Assembly: GCA_018267965.1 (NCBI GenBank)
Contig: JAFDXK010000001.1
Span: 992,001-1,056,000 of the forward strand
Direction: 5' to 3'
Length of the DNA stretch: 64,000 nucleotides
Source of the DNA: Bacteroidota bacterium
GTDB taxonomy: Bacteria > Bacteroidota > Bacteroidia > Chitinophagales > Chitinophagaceae
Position numbers and translations under genes: made by a program. This document shows positions 25,587 through 32,964 of the stretch, piece by piece; the first letter of the stretch is position 1, and each line of letters begins with the position of its first letter. The notes below the pieces were generated by a model. It had not been told where the DNA came from. It was given only the letters and a program-made list of their open reading frames with translations, and did not search any database.

Positions 25587-26561
25587 TTATTTAGTACCGA
25601 ATTTTTTATTAACATCATAAATATATCCAAGCTCTCTACCTGTTATTTTAGTTTCGGCTTCCATCAAATCTAACTGGTCTTTGTTTATGCTAAATAAGGC
25701 TTTAGAAATATCACTGAATTTAAAACGTACTAAGTTTTCAGCAATACCAGCTACAGTATTTACAACAACTTCAAATCTTGTATGAGTCGTTTTGAGTCTA
25801 TGTAATTTTAACTGAGCTTCATATTCATGATATAAATAATTGTATTTATCTTCTATCTCAGATATAGTCATGTTGCTATTTGCTACCTCATTTACCCAAT
25901 CAATCAGAGCATAGTATTTACGCTTAGCATCTTCATCTGATTTATACTCGAGAATAGCTTCCCAAGTAGTGTTTAGGTCAAGAATAGGTATTTTGTTTAG
26001 TATAAATGCCAATACTTCTTCTTTAGTTGTTGTTACAGGCAGATTATCATTGATAAGTTTAGTTTCATAAATCGATACATAATTTTTATTCTCCTTTAAG
26101 GAAAGATATAATGCTATTAGTCTTGCTTGATGAGAATTCAATAGTTTTTCCCTTTTGCTGATATGATTTAGGTAATTGACAAGCTGCGCATTATTCATCC
26201 TCTTTGATTTGGTTTCTAAGTCTGCTGATATATCTGTATATATTTCTTTTTCTAACAGTGCGACAACGTCAAATATATCATGCAGTTTATTCTTTTTATC
26301 TGTTGCCAATGTTATGTTTTCTATATCTGTGAATGTTACAGCTGAGAAATTTGGACTTAATTCCATCAATCCTTTAGCTAATAAGAAATCTAGATGATCT
26401 AAGTTCTTTGACATCATCGAGGGTCTATTATTCATGTGCTTCAATGCGTCATAATGTCTATATTCATAGCATATTTTATCAAATAGAAGTATTTCCCTCT
26501 TAAAATTTAGCGGTTTAGCCATTAACTCGAATGCACCAATTGACTTCACTAACGTTTTCAT
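25587..26561 (-). CDS. Hypothetical protein in the accessory stretch
   Basis: This 324-residue protein is not recognised. It has no signal peptide or membrane helix, is rich in Lys, Asn, Leu and Glu, and appears mostly helical (for example YEAQLKLHRLKTTHTRFEVV and KLINDNLPVTTTKEEVLAFIL). It is flanked by folded repeats and lies between the two putative replication genes, so it may be cargo of the same integrated element. Its more A+T-rich look compared with its neighbours is consistent with transfer, but this was judged by eye. Confidence 0.7.
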   Translation of the reverse strand: MKTLVKSIGAFELMAKPLNFKREILLFDKICYEYRHYDALKHMNNRPSMMSKNLDHLDFLLAKGLMELSPNFSAVTFTDIENITLATDKKNKLHDIFDVVALLEKEIYTDISADLETKSKRMNNAQLVNYLNHISKREKLLNSHQARLIALYLSLKENKNYVSIYETKLINDNLPVTTTKEEVLAFILNKIPILDLNTTWEAILEYKSDEDAKRKYYALIDWVNEVANSNMTISEIEDKYNYLYHEYEAQLKLHRLKTTHTRFEVVVNTVAGIAENLVRFKFSDISKALFSINKDQLDLMEAETKITGRELGYIYDVNKKFGTK

Positions 26562-26614
26562 CGCGTTACATATTTAGGTATCTTAAAATTACTAAATCTA
26601 TTTATTACTCTTTT

Positions 26615-26749
26615 ACCGCCATTGCGAACCGAGTATTTGCCATGCAAATACGAATGAAGCAATCTAATCCAAACATGGGCTTGCTCGTAGCGTGACGAGA
26701 TTGCTTTGTCCATATCGCCTTTCGGCGATATTCCCTCGCAATGACGAGA
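26615..26749. repeat. Cloverleaf-forming dispersed repeat (CGTCATTGCGA type)
   Basis: Hand pairing gives an outer stem ATTGCGA (26621-26627) / TCGCAAT (26736-26742) and three arms: GTATTTG/CAAATAC (26633-26651), AAGCAATCT/AGATTGCTT (26657-26706) and ATCGCC/GGCGAT (26714-26729). It fills most of the gap between the unknown protein and the RepA-like ATPase. Confidence 0.75.
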
Positions 26750-26824
26750 GCCTTGTTTCAGTGTTTCACCGTTTCATAAAGCAGTCCCTGAAACAGTGAA
26801 ACAAGATGAAACAAATTGAAAACA

Positions 26825-27883
26825 TTATTCCTTCAATGCTCTGTTAACAGTAGCGGCACTTATCCCCAATTCCTCTGCTATCTCCCTCTGCGTCCAGTCA
26901 GGGTTTTCTTCTGCCAACCGTTTACATTCCTCTATCAACCATTCCCTGTCGCGTTCTTCGCTTTCTCTCAAATGCTCCTGTTCTTTGGCGTAGCCCTGCC
27001 AGCAGAATTGCAGAAAATTGTTAGGTTTCTCTATACGGCAAAGGCATACATTATTGCTATCAAAAACTATCTCGGTATTGCGGGCTTTAATCTGTTTCAG
27101 GTAGCGCAGGCTCTTGTCGGTAGTGCTTTCGCCTATGCAAAAACTACTGTCGCAAAAACTCATCAGCATCTTGCTGCCGCTCAGGTCGTTGCGGGTAATG
27201 GGTTTGCTCATATCGCGCTTGGGGGTGTGTGCCAGTGCCAGTATGCTCAGGTTGTATTTGGTTTTCAGTGCCTTCAGTTGCTTCATCAGGGGCAGGGCAT
27301 TGTGGGCACGTTCGGTCTCGTTCTTCAGGTAGGTCATGTTATCTATTACCAGTATCCTTACACCTGTTTCTATCACTGTCTGCTCCAAAGACACTAATAG
27401 TTGTTCTTCAAAATCATCAGTCACCTCGCTGTCGGGGTTCAGTTCTGCGCGTTCAAAGTTGTCGTGAAACTCGTAGTGGCGGGTATAGTTATCGCTGTAT
27501 CGGGCTTCAAACTGTTTTTCGTGCAGTTCAAAATCAATATAGATAACGGGCTGTGCGGCGGCATCCAGTTTCCAACCGGGTACGGGCACACCACGGCTGA
27601 TGCTTTCGGCTATCTGCACGGCAAGGATGCTTTTTCCCGTGTTGGTATCTGCAAACAATATGCAGAGTTCGCCCTCGTGCCAAAACTGGCTGAAGAGCAT
27701 ACGCGGTATGGGGCGCTGGCTGGCCTGTTGCAGCCATTTATTACCCTTCATTACGGTCAGTAACCCTTTCTTGGTGTTGTCGTAGGCAAAGAGGCGTTCG
27801 GCTTCGGCTTGCAGTGCATCTACGTTGATGTCGGGATTAATAAATTTGGGTGTGTACGCAGGGCGTTCTTGGTTGTTTTCCAT
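26825..27883 (-). CDS. RepA-like AAA family ATPase with C-terminal helix-turn-helix
   Basis: The 352-residue protein has a RecA-fold ATPase core: Walker A ILFADTNTGKSILAVQ (around 73-88), a Walker B ending ILVIDNMTYL and the sensor-like ILALAHTPKR, as in hexameric RepA/DnaB-type helicases of plasmids and integrated elements. The C-terminal 30 residues (PDWTQREIAEELGISAATVNRALK) form a helix-turn-helix. Such ATPases commonly accompany the Zn-ribbon/Toprim protein in Bacteroidota mobile elements, and the broken gene of that kind lies 1.8 kb away. No integrase, relaxase or origin is visible, so the element is either degraded or dispersed. Confidence 0.85.
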   Translation of the reverse strand: MENNQERPAYTPKFINPDINVDALQAEAERLFAYDNTKKGLLTVMKGNKWLQQASQRPIPRMLFSQFWHEGELCILFADTNTGKSILAVQIAESISRGVPVPGWKLDAAAQPVIYIDFELHEKQFEARYSDNYTRHYEFHDNFERAELNPDSEVTDDFEEQLLVSLEQTVIETGVRILVIDNMTYLKNETERAHNALPLMKQLKALKTKYNLSILALAHTPKRDMSKPITRNDLSGSKMLMSFCDSSFCIGESTTDKSLRYLKQIKARNTEIVFDSNNVCLCRIEKPNNFLQFCWQGYAKEQEHLRESEERDREWLIEECKRLAEENPDWTQREIAEELGISAATVNRALKE

Positions 27884-27940
27884 GGTAGGTATTTGGGATT
27901 AATTGGTGACGGTGAAAATTTCTCTATAATTAAAAGACTA

Positions 27941-28029
27941 CGTCATTGCGGGCTTGACCCGCAATCTACAAAAGCCGTAAGCTTGCTATTCGCAATAGTA
28001 GATGCCGTGTCACGGCACGGCATGACGGG
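27941..28029. repeat. Cloverleaf-forming dispersed repeat (CGTCATTGCGG type)
   Basis: Outer stem CGTCAT/ATGACG; arms TGCGGG-CTTGA-CCCGCA, ATCTA...TAGAT closing CTATT-CGC-AATAG, and GCCGTG-T-CACGGC. The remainder of the 309-base gap 27884-28192 holds no gene that I can see. Confidence 0.75.
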
Positions 28030-28192
28030 AGAAAGAATAGTGTTTTTATTGATTTGTTTTCATGTTTATTTGTTATGCAATATTACATCATTTGTATAAA
28101 TAATTGACAAACTAAATTATCAACTTTTAAGGATAACAATATTTGGTGGTTTGTATGGTTTTTTGTAAAAGAATTATATCTTTATCAGCCAA

Positions 28193-28684
28193 ATGAAACA
28201 GTTAATTACTTTCGCTTTTATCCTGTGTAGTTTCAACGCCATTGCGCAAGACATTACCATACCTCAAAGAACAAAGAAGCAAATGCCTTCAATGGCAGAG
28301 TTTGGAGCAGCGGCAGGTATTTTTGTGGGTGACCAAGGCTTGTCTGCCAATACAAGGCTTACTATCACCAATATGCTTGGCGGTTATGTACAGGCTTTCG
28401 GAAATCTGGATGCTTATACGGGCGGAGCTGGAGGGCTATTATCAGTTGGCGCAGGATTGAATTTCACCTCTGGAACAAAGTCTTATTTCTATGGCGGTAT
28501 CTATGCGGGCTATGGTTTTTTAGGAGAGAAAGTTTTCTTACCCGGCGGCCAGTTGGGTTTTGTTGCTTATGTTTCGAAGAACGTTGGTTTCGGATTAGAA
28601 GCAGGATATCGTTACATAATTGGCTCACTTGACAATACATATATGTATCCTGTATTAGCACAAGTAAGGCTTGCTCTCGATTAA
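28193..28684 (+). CDS. Predicted small outer membrane beta-barrel protein
   Basis: The protein has 163 residues with a signal peptide (KQLITFAFILCSFNAIAQ). After a short polar stretch come alternating glycine-rich amphipathic strands, such as GYVQAFGNLDAYTGGAGGLLSVGAGLNF, FYGGIYAGYGFLG and VGFGLEAGYRYIIG, consistent with an eight-stranded barrel. The family is not recognised. It stands alone between the accessory stretch and the alpha/beta hydrolase gene. Confidence 0.6.
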   Translation: MKQLITFAFILCSFNAIAQDITIPQRTKKQMPSMAEFGAAAGIFVGDQGLSANTRLTITNMLGGYVQAFGNLDAYTGGAGGLLSVGAGLNFTSGTKSYFYGGIYAGYGFLGEKVFLPGGQLGFVAYVSKNVGFGLEAGYRYIIGSLDNTYMYPVLAQVRLALD

Positions 28685-28761
28685 AGTGCATTTTAACATA
28701 GTAATTCAATTTTGTAGCGCAAGTACATTGAACTAAATACTTAGTTTTGCCATAACTTAGC

Positions 28762-29391
28762 ATGACTATGAAAAAACTATTACTCATCTGCCTCGTATGC
28801 CTTACCACTCATGCACAGGCACAACAATATGTCTTCTTCCTGCACAATATGTGGCTGGAACTGGTAGATACCAATATCAATACGCCTCACCCCGAATATG
28901 GCAGGGCACAGTATTACGAGGTAATAGATAAGTTTAAAAAAGCAGGGCTGACAGTTATTAGTGAGCTACGCCCGCGAGGCACTAATGGTAATGTATATGC
29001 CATAAAGGTGGCGCATCAGATAGATAGCCTGCTGAAAAAGGGAGTGCCTGCATCACACATTACGGTGGTGGGTACGTCTAAGGGTGGGTATATAACGATG
29101 TGTGTATCGGGCATCATGAAAAACACGGCTATCAATTACGTGCTGGTTGGTTGCTGCGAAGATGATGAACTGACAGATGACGCCATACACTTGTTGGGCA
29201 ATATCCTTTCTATCTATGAAACAAGCGACAAGTACAATAGCTGTCAGCAAATAAAGGCTAAACCGGGCAACGATGTAAAACGTTTCAAAGAAATAGTACT
29301 GCACACCAACCTGAAACACGGCTTCCTGTACCGTGCCATGGACGAATGGATAAAACCCGCATCTCGCTGGGCAAAGGGGGATTATAAATGA
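28762..29391 (+). CDS. Secreted alpha/beta hydrolase-fold protein
   Basis: The protein has 209 residues with a signal peptide (KKLLLICLVCLTTHAQAQ); the second Met at 28768 is an equally good start. The hydrolase core has the nucleophile elbow VVGTSKGGYITMCVSG, an early YVFFLHNMWLEL oxyanion region and a late HTNLKHGFLYR holding a His candidate. The acid residue is not certain. The substrate is unknown. The stop is 5 bases before the left direct repeat of the second DUF559 cassette. Confidence 0.75.
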   Translation: MTMKKLLLICLVCLTTHAQAQQYVFFLHNMWLELVDTNINTPHPEYGRAQYYEVIDKFKKAGLTVISELRPRGTNGNVYAIKVAHQIDSLLKKGVPASHITVVGTSKGGYITMCVSGIMKNTAINYVLVGCCEDDELTDDAIHLLGNILSIYETSDKYNSCQQIKAKPGNDVKRFKEIVLHTNLKHGFLYRAMDEWIKPASRWAKGDYK

Positions 29392-29395
29392 GTTG

Positions 29396-29468
29396 GATAA
29401 CTACCTCCCCTTAGTCCCCTCCTAAGTTAGGAGGGGATGTCCGAAGGACAGGGGTGGTACTAAACAAT
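29396..29468 (-). repeat. Folded dispersed repeat, subfamily 1, copy g (left flank)
   Basis: 73 nt starting GATAACTACC and ending GTACTAAACAAT. Outer arms TACCTCCCCT and AGGGGTGGTA pair with one mismatch around palindrome CCCCTCC-TAAGTTA-GGAGGGG and hairpin GTC-CGAAG-GAC. It is nearly identical to copy h on the other side of the DUF559 gene. Confidence 0.9.
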
Positions 29469-29473
29469 ATATC

Positions 29474-29845
29474 ATGAAGCAAAGAAATCTTTTCAACGAT
29501 AAATCGCTATTAGATTCAAGAAGGGAGTTACGAAACAATCCGACTCCTGAAGAAGCATTATTGTGGGATAGGTTAAAGAACAAGCAACTTCAAAACAGGA
29601 AATTCAGAAGACAACATAGTATTGGTAACTATATCTTAGATTTTTATTGTCCTTCAGAGATGATCGCCGTAGAATTGGATGGGGCGCATCATTTTACTAC
29701 AGCAGGAAAACAATATGACGATGAACGTACACTTTATTTAAACGAAATAGGAATAAGAGTATTACGGTTTCCGAATAGCAGCGTAACAAATGACATAGAA
29801 GTTGTTTTGGGGAAAATATGTGAGCACTTTAAAAGTTCTTCATAA
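29474..29845 (+). CDS. DUF559 endonuclease-domain protein, second copy
   Basis: The 123-residue protein is a paralogue of the gene at 23722, with LRNNPTPEEALLWDRLK, RKFRRQHSIGNYI, the catalytic candidates in ILDFYCP and AVELDGAHH, and IRVLRFPNSSV at the C-terminus. This copy keeps the more usual DFYCP and ELDG-x-HH forms. The fold is that of Vsr-like nucleases; the substrate is unproven. It is expressed from within a cassette of direct folded repeats, 5 bases after the left one and 3 bases before the right one. Confidence 0.9.
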   Translation: MKQRNLFNDKSLLDSRRELRNNPTPEEALLWDRLKNKQLQNRKFRRQHSIGNYILDFYCPSEMIAVELDGAHHFTTAGKQYDDERTLYLNEIGIRVLRFPNSSVTNDIEVVLGKICEHFKSSS

Positions 29846-29848
29846 ACA

Positions 29849-29926
29849 GATAACTACCTCCCCTTAGTCCCCTCCTAAGTTAGGAGGGGATGTCTTGCGA
29901 AGTAAGACAGGGGCGGTACTAAACAA
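29849..29926 (-). repeat. Folded dispersed repeat, subfamily 1, copy h (right flank)
   Basis: Same as copy g except that the small hairpin is longer: GTCTT-GCGAAG-TAAGAC in place of GTC-CGAAG-GAC, with both sides of the stem extended together, and GGGGCGG for GGGGTGG. It ends 6 bases before the ATG of the acetyltransferase gene. Confidence 0.9.
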
Positions 29927-29932
29927 TTATAA

Positions 29933-30406
29933 ATGAGCAACATCACCTATAGGCTGGCTACAGCCAACGACACACCATTATTAATAGCCTACAGGCTAAA
30001 GCTATTACTGTTTGTATCAACCACTTCGCATACTGATGATGAGATAGATACACTTACACAACAGTTCGAGGCATATTTTCCAAAAGCCATCAACGAGGGT
30101 ACTTATATAGCATGGATAGCCGAATGTGATGGGCAAACGGCAGCAGTTTCGGGTATGGTGGTCTATGACCGTCCTGCAGGTTTCAGATGCCCTACTGGCA
30201 GGGTAGGTTATATATTGGGCATTTATACCGAACCTGAATACAGAAGGCGTGGTATTTGTGGCACACTAATGGGAAAGCTGGAGCAATCTGCAAGAGAACA
30301 TAACATTACTACCATGGCCATGCATGCTACTGAAGAGGGCGAACGTGTCTATCGCAAAAATGGATTTAAAGAGCCTGGAAGCCTTGTGTTAGAGAAGCAT
30401 TTATAA
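29933..30406 (+). CDS. GNAT-family N-acetyltransferase
   Basis: The 157-residue protein begins TYRLATANDTPLLIAYRLKLL and has acetyl-CoA motif A in YILGIYTEPEYRRRGICGTLMGKLE, followed by HNITTMAMHATEEGERVYRKNGF. The fold assignment is firm and the substrate unknown. Its leader is almost entirely the right-hand repeat of the DUF559 cassette, which must therefore influence its expression. The last 6 bases overlap the convergent transglutaminase-like gene. Confidence 0.88.
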   Translation: MSNITYRLATANDTPLLIAYRLKLLLFVSTTSHTDDEIDTLTQQFEAYFPKAINEGTYIAWIAECDGQTAAVSGMVVYDRPAGFRCPTGRVGYILGIYTEPEYRRRGICGTLMGKLEQSAREHNITTMAMHATEEGERVYRKNGFKEPGSLVLEKHL

Positions 30407-31648
30407 AACAGGCGCTTGCCAAAATTTATCTGCATTATTTGTTCTGTAACGTATAAAAACAGTTTCTTTACCGGCATCCCCGTCAACAGTTTTATCAGGT
30501 TTTTGTTTATAATATTCTACAGGCAGAAGCTCTACATACTCCAGTGTTTTACCTGCCTTACGGCTTTCAAGGTCATACACACTATTTACAGGACATTGGA
30601 GCTTGTATAGGTTTTTAGCCATGTAATAATCAAGGTAATCTTCTTTAACAGTAGAGTTTTTATGGTTCCAGTTAGCGTCTGGGTTCACAATCAATGTTTG
30701 TCCGTTAATCAATCTCTCACGCACTTCCTGTATGCCTAAGAGTTCTCCTTTTTCATTCATTATATAGGCATCATGAGTAGGGTCCATCCAAAGCCATTTT
30801 TTTAATTTCCTAGAATATACTGCGTCAATCACATGGCAATCCTGGTCTTTCCCAAGACTATCTTTAGGCATACACGTTACCAATCTTGAAGGATAGCCCA
30901 TTGCGAGGTAACATTCATTCAGCACAAATACCAACCCACGGCAATTAAGCCCCCTGCTATCTTTCTTACATACATTCAATAAGCCTAACGCGTTATATAC
31001 TGCCGGGTTTGAATGGCTACCGTCGTGTGAGATATTATTATGAACCCAATGTAGAATATTTATCATTCTTGATGTTTCATTACCATACCCCGCAATAGAG
31101 TCAAGGTTCAGTGTTTTCCTCAGTTTTTGTAATGATTCGCTTGTATCACGCTGGTAGGTAAATACAGGTACTGTACGTTCATCAGCACTATTATAATCCT
31201 TAGCTTTTTTAAGGATGTACATATAATCTCCAGTCTCCTTTAGCCTGTTCAATATCTTTATAAAACGTGGCTCATTTCTTATACCATCAAGGTCTTTATC
31301 TTCTAGTATATGATAATAGCCATCATACCCAATGGCTATAGATTTTTCAAAACTGTTTAATGCCATTTCTTTATTACCTAACAAAGCGTAAGTGCAACAG
31401 AGATTGTAGTACATACCATAGTAATAGTGGTCATACTCCTTCTTATCTTCTTTAGAGAGTGTTTTATATTTCTTTTCAAAGTCTTTCAACAAGGCACTGA
31501 ATTCCTTTGGGTCTCGCTTATCATAAGCAATCATCGTCAGGCTATCTTGCACATGGGCATAGTGCTGAAATTCCTGTGCCTTTAGAGAGTTAGCAACTAA
31601 CACTAAAAGGGCAATAAGAAATAATAAGCTTCTTTTCTTAGAACACAT
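30401..31648 (-). CDS. Secreted transglutaminase-like protein with helical N-terminal repeats
   Basis: From the ATG at 31646-31648 the protein has 415 residues and a signal peptide (KKRSLLFLIALLVLVANSLKAQ); an upstream Met at 31664 is also possible. Residues about 50-130 look like TPR-type repeats (YNLCCTYALLGNKEMALNSFEKSI). The transglutaminase/protease-fold triad candidates are Cys in GLNCRGLVFVLNE, His in DCHVIDAVYS and Asp in WMDPTHDAY. It could be a periplasmic peptidase or cross-linking enzyme. It diverges from a second transglutaminase-like gene at 31759. Confidence 0.8.
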   Translation of the reverse strand: MCSKKRSLLFLIALLVLVANSLKAQEFQHYAHVQDSLTMIAYDKRDPKEFSALLKDFEKKYKTLSKEDKKEYDHYYYGMYYNLCCTYALLGNKEMALNSFEKSIAIGYDGYYHILEDKDLDGIRNEPRFIKILNRLKETGDYMYILKKAKDYNSADERTVPVFTYQRDTSESLQKLRKTLNLDSIAGYGNETSRMINILHWVHNNISHDGSHSNPAVYNALGLLNVCKKDSRGLNCRGLVFVLNECYLAMGYPSRLVTCMPKDSLGKDQDCHVIDAVYSRKLKKWLWMDPTHDAYIMNEKGELLGIQEVRERLINGQTLIVNPDANWNHKNSTVKEDYLDYYMAKNLYKLQCPVNSVYDLESRKAGKTLEYVELLPVEYYKQKPDKTVDGDAGKETVFIRYRTNNADKFWQAPVL

Positions 31649-31758
31649 AATATGAAAGATAAACATACTATTTTATCTCTAATACCTGTTTATCTAATGT
31701 TAACGCCAAAAACTTAACATTAAATAATTGTTACCATTTCGTAACTTTAGTATCAGAG

Positions 31759-32964
31759 TTGAAAAAACTATATGTCATACTGTGCCTTTTAGCACTGAAC
31801 TTATTGACAATCAATAGCTTCAGTCAAACCAAACCGAAAAATATCTCATTCGATTTCTACGGGCATAGCTTCTCTTTTCCTTACGATAGCAGCATAGATA
31901 TCCCTTTCGGGAACCGGGCAGATAATACTACTGTTCAATCTTTTTACGACAACATCAACCGGGGCAAGTACCAACCCATTATACAATCGCTCTTATCTTT
32001 TAAAGAAGCCTACGAACTTAACGACTGGATATTTTACCAGTTAGTACGCAAAACGGCACAACAGTTAGCCCCCAAAGCCACTAACTACGAACGCTATACT
32101 TTATACAAATGGTTCCTGCTGGGCAAGAGTGGCTATAACGTAAACCTCGCACTCAATGACAGCGAATTATTGTTTTATGTGCAGAGCGATGAACAGGTGT
32201 TCGATATACCTTATTATGTAAGCGGCGGCAAGCAGTTTGTATGCCTCAACATACACGATTATGCTAACTTCAATTATACCCGCAAGGCATTTTCAACTTT
32301 AGCGGTAACGATACCCGAAGGGCAAAAAACCTTCTCTTATAAAGTAACGCAGATGCCAGAGCTGACCAGCACCGATTATATAGAGAAAGATATAGAATTC
32401 AGCTATCGACATCAACCCTACAGGTTCAAGATAAAAGTGAACCCCGAAGTGCAAACCATGTTTAAGAACTACCCGGTGGTAGATTATGCTTCGTATTTCA
32501 ATATACCGATGAGCAAAGAAACCTATAGCTCACTCATACCGGTACTGAAGAAAACAGTAGAAGGTATGAAACAACAAAAGGGGGTTGACTTCCTGATGCG
32601 CTTTACCCGCAATGCTTTCTTATACGAAACCGACTCGCAGATATTCGGTAAGGAAAAACGTATGAGCCCCGAACAAACACTGATGAACCAGTATAGTGAT
32701 TGTGACGACAGAGCTGCATTATTCTTTTATTTGGTAAAAGAAGTATACAACCTACCAATGATAGCGGTGTTATATCCTACGCACATTACTATAGCTGTTA
32801 AGTTCGATAAACCTGTTGGTGAATCAATAGACTATAACGGTGAGAGATATTCTCTCTGCGAACCTACACCGCAGGAACAAGACCTGCGCTTAGGGCAGGT
32901 ATCTCATCAACTGAAGCATAAGGGCTATGAAATAGCGTATCAGTACAATCCTACGTCACGGTAA
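31759..32964 (+). CDS. Secreted protein with transglutaminase-like C-terminal part
   Basis: The gene starts with TTG, the only start that includes the whole signal peptide (KKLYVILCLLALNLLTINSFSQ). The 401-residue protein has a beta-rich N-terminal half and a C-terminal segment with Cys in NQYSDCDDRAALFFYLVKE and His in VLYPTHITIAVKF, the Cys-His arrangement of transglutaminase-like proteases. An Asp/Asn third residue is not clear. The family is otherwise not recognised. It is divergently arranged with the transglutaminase-like gene at 30401, sharing a 110-base intergenic region. Its stop overlaps the convergent glycosyltransferase gene by 9 bases. Confidence 0.72.
   Translation: MKKLYVILCLLALNLLTINSFSQTKPKNISFDFYGHSFSFPYDSSIDIPFGNRADNTTVQSFYDNINRGKYQPIIQSLLSFKEAYELNDWIFYQLVRKTAQQLAPKATNYERYTLYKWFLLGKSGYNVNLALNDSELLFYVQSDEQVFDIPYYVSGGKQFVCLNIHDYANFNYTRKAFSTLAVTIPEGQKTFSYKVTQMPELTSTDYIEKDIEFSYRHQPYRFKIKVNPEVQTMFKNYPVVDYASYFNIPMSKETYSSLIPVLKKTVEGMKQQKGVDFLMRFTRNAFLYETDSQIFGKEKRMSPEQTLMNQYSDCDDRAALFFYLVKEVYNLPMIAVLYPTHITIAVKFDKPVGESIDYNGERYSLCEPTPQEQDLRLGQVSHQLKHKGYEIAYQYNPTSR

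Larger units (their letters stand above)
29396..29926 (+). mobile_element. Putative DUF559 cassette bounded by long direct repeats
   Basis: A single 372-bp gene is enclosed by direct repeats of 73 and about 78 nt that include all flanking non-coding sequence up to the neighbouring genes. Such an arrangement could arise by duplication of repeat plus gene or by insertion into an existing repeat, and it would let homologous recombination remove the gene. There is no transposase; movement is inferred. Confidence 0.45.

Noticed and set aside
26816-27397. A 193-residue frame antisense to the RepA-like ATPase gene, with a hydrophobic-looking translation
   Set aside because: It is fully embedded in a well-supported gene on the other strand; its pattern is what codon bias of the real gene produces.
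26615-28029. Cloverleaf repeats as tRNA genes or tRNA remnants
   Set aside because: Arm lengths, anticodon-stem position and the GTTCGA / CCA signals of tRNA are absent; related fragments occur repeatedly nearby.
22241-29926. The accessory stretch as a prophage or a conjugative element
   Set aside because: There is no integrase, terminase, capsid, relaxase or Tra gene; only two replication-type genes, one broken.
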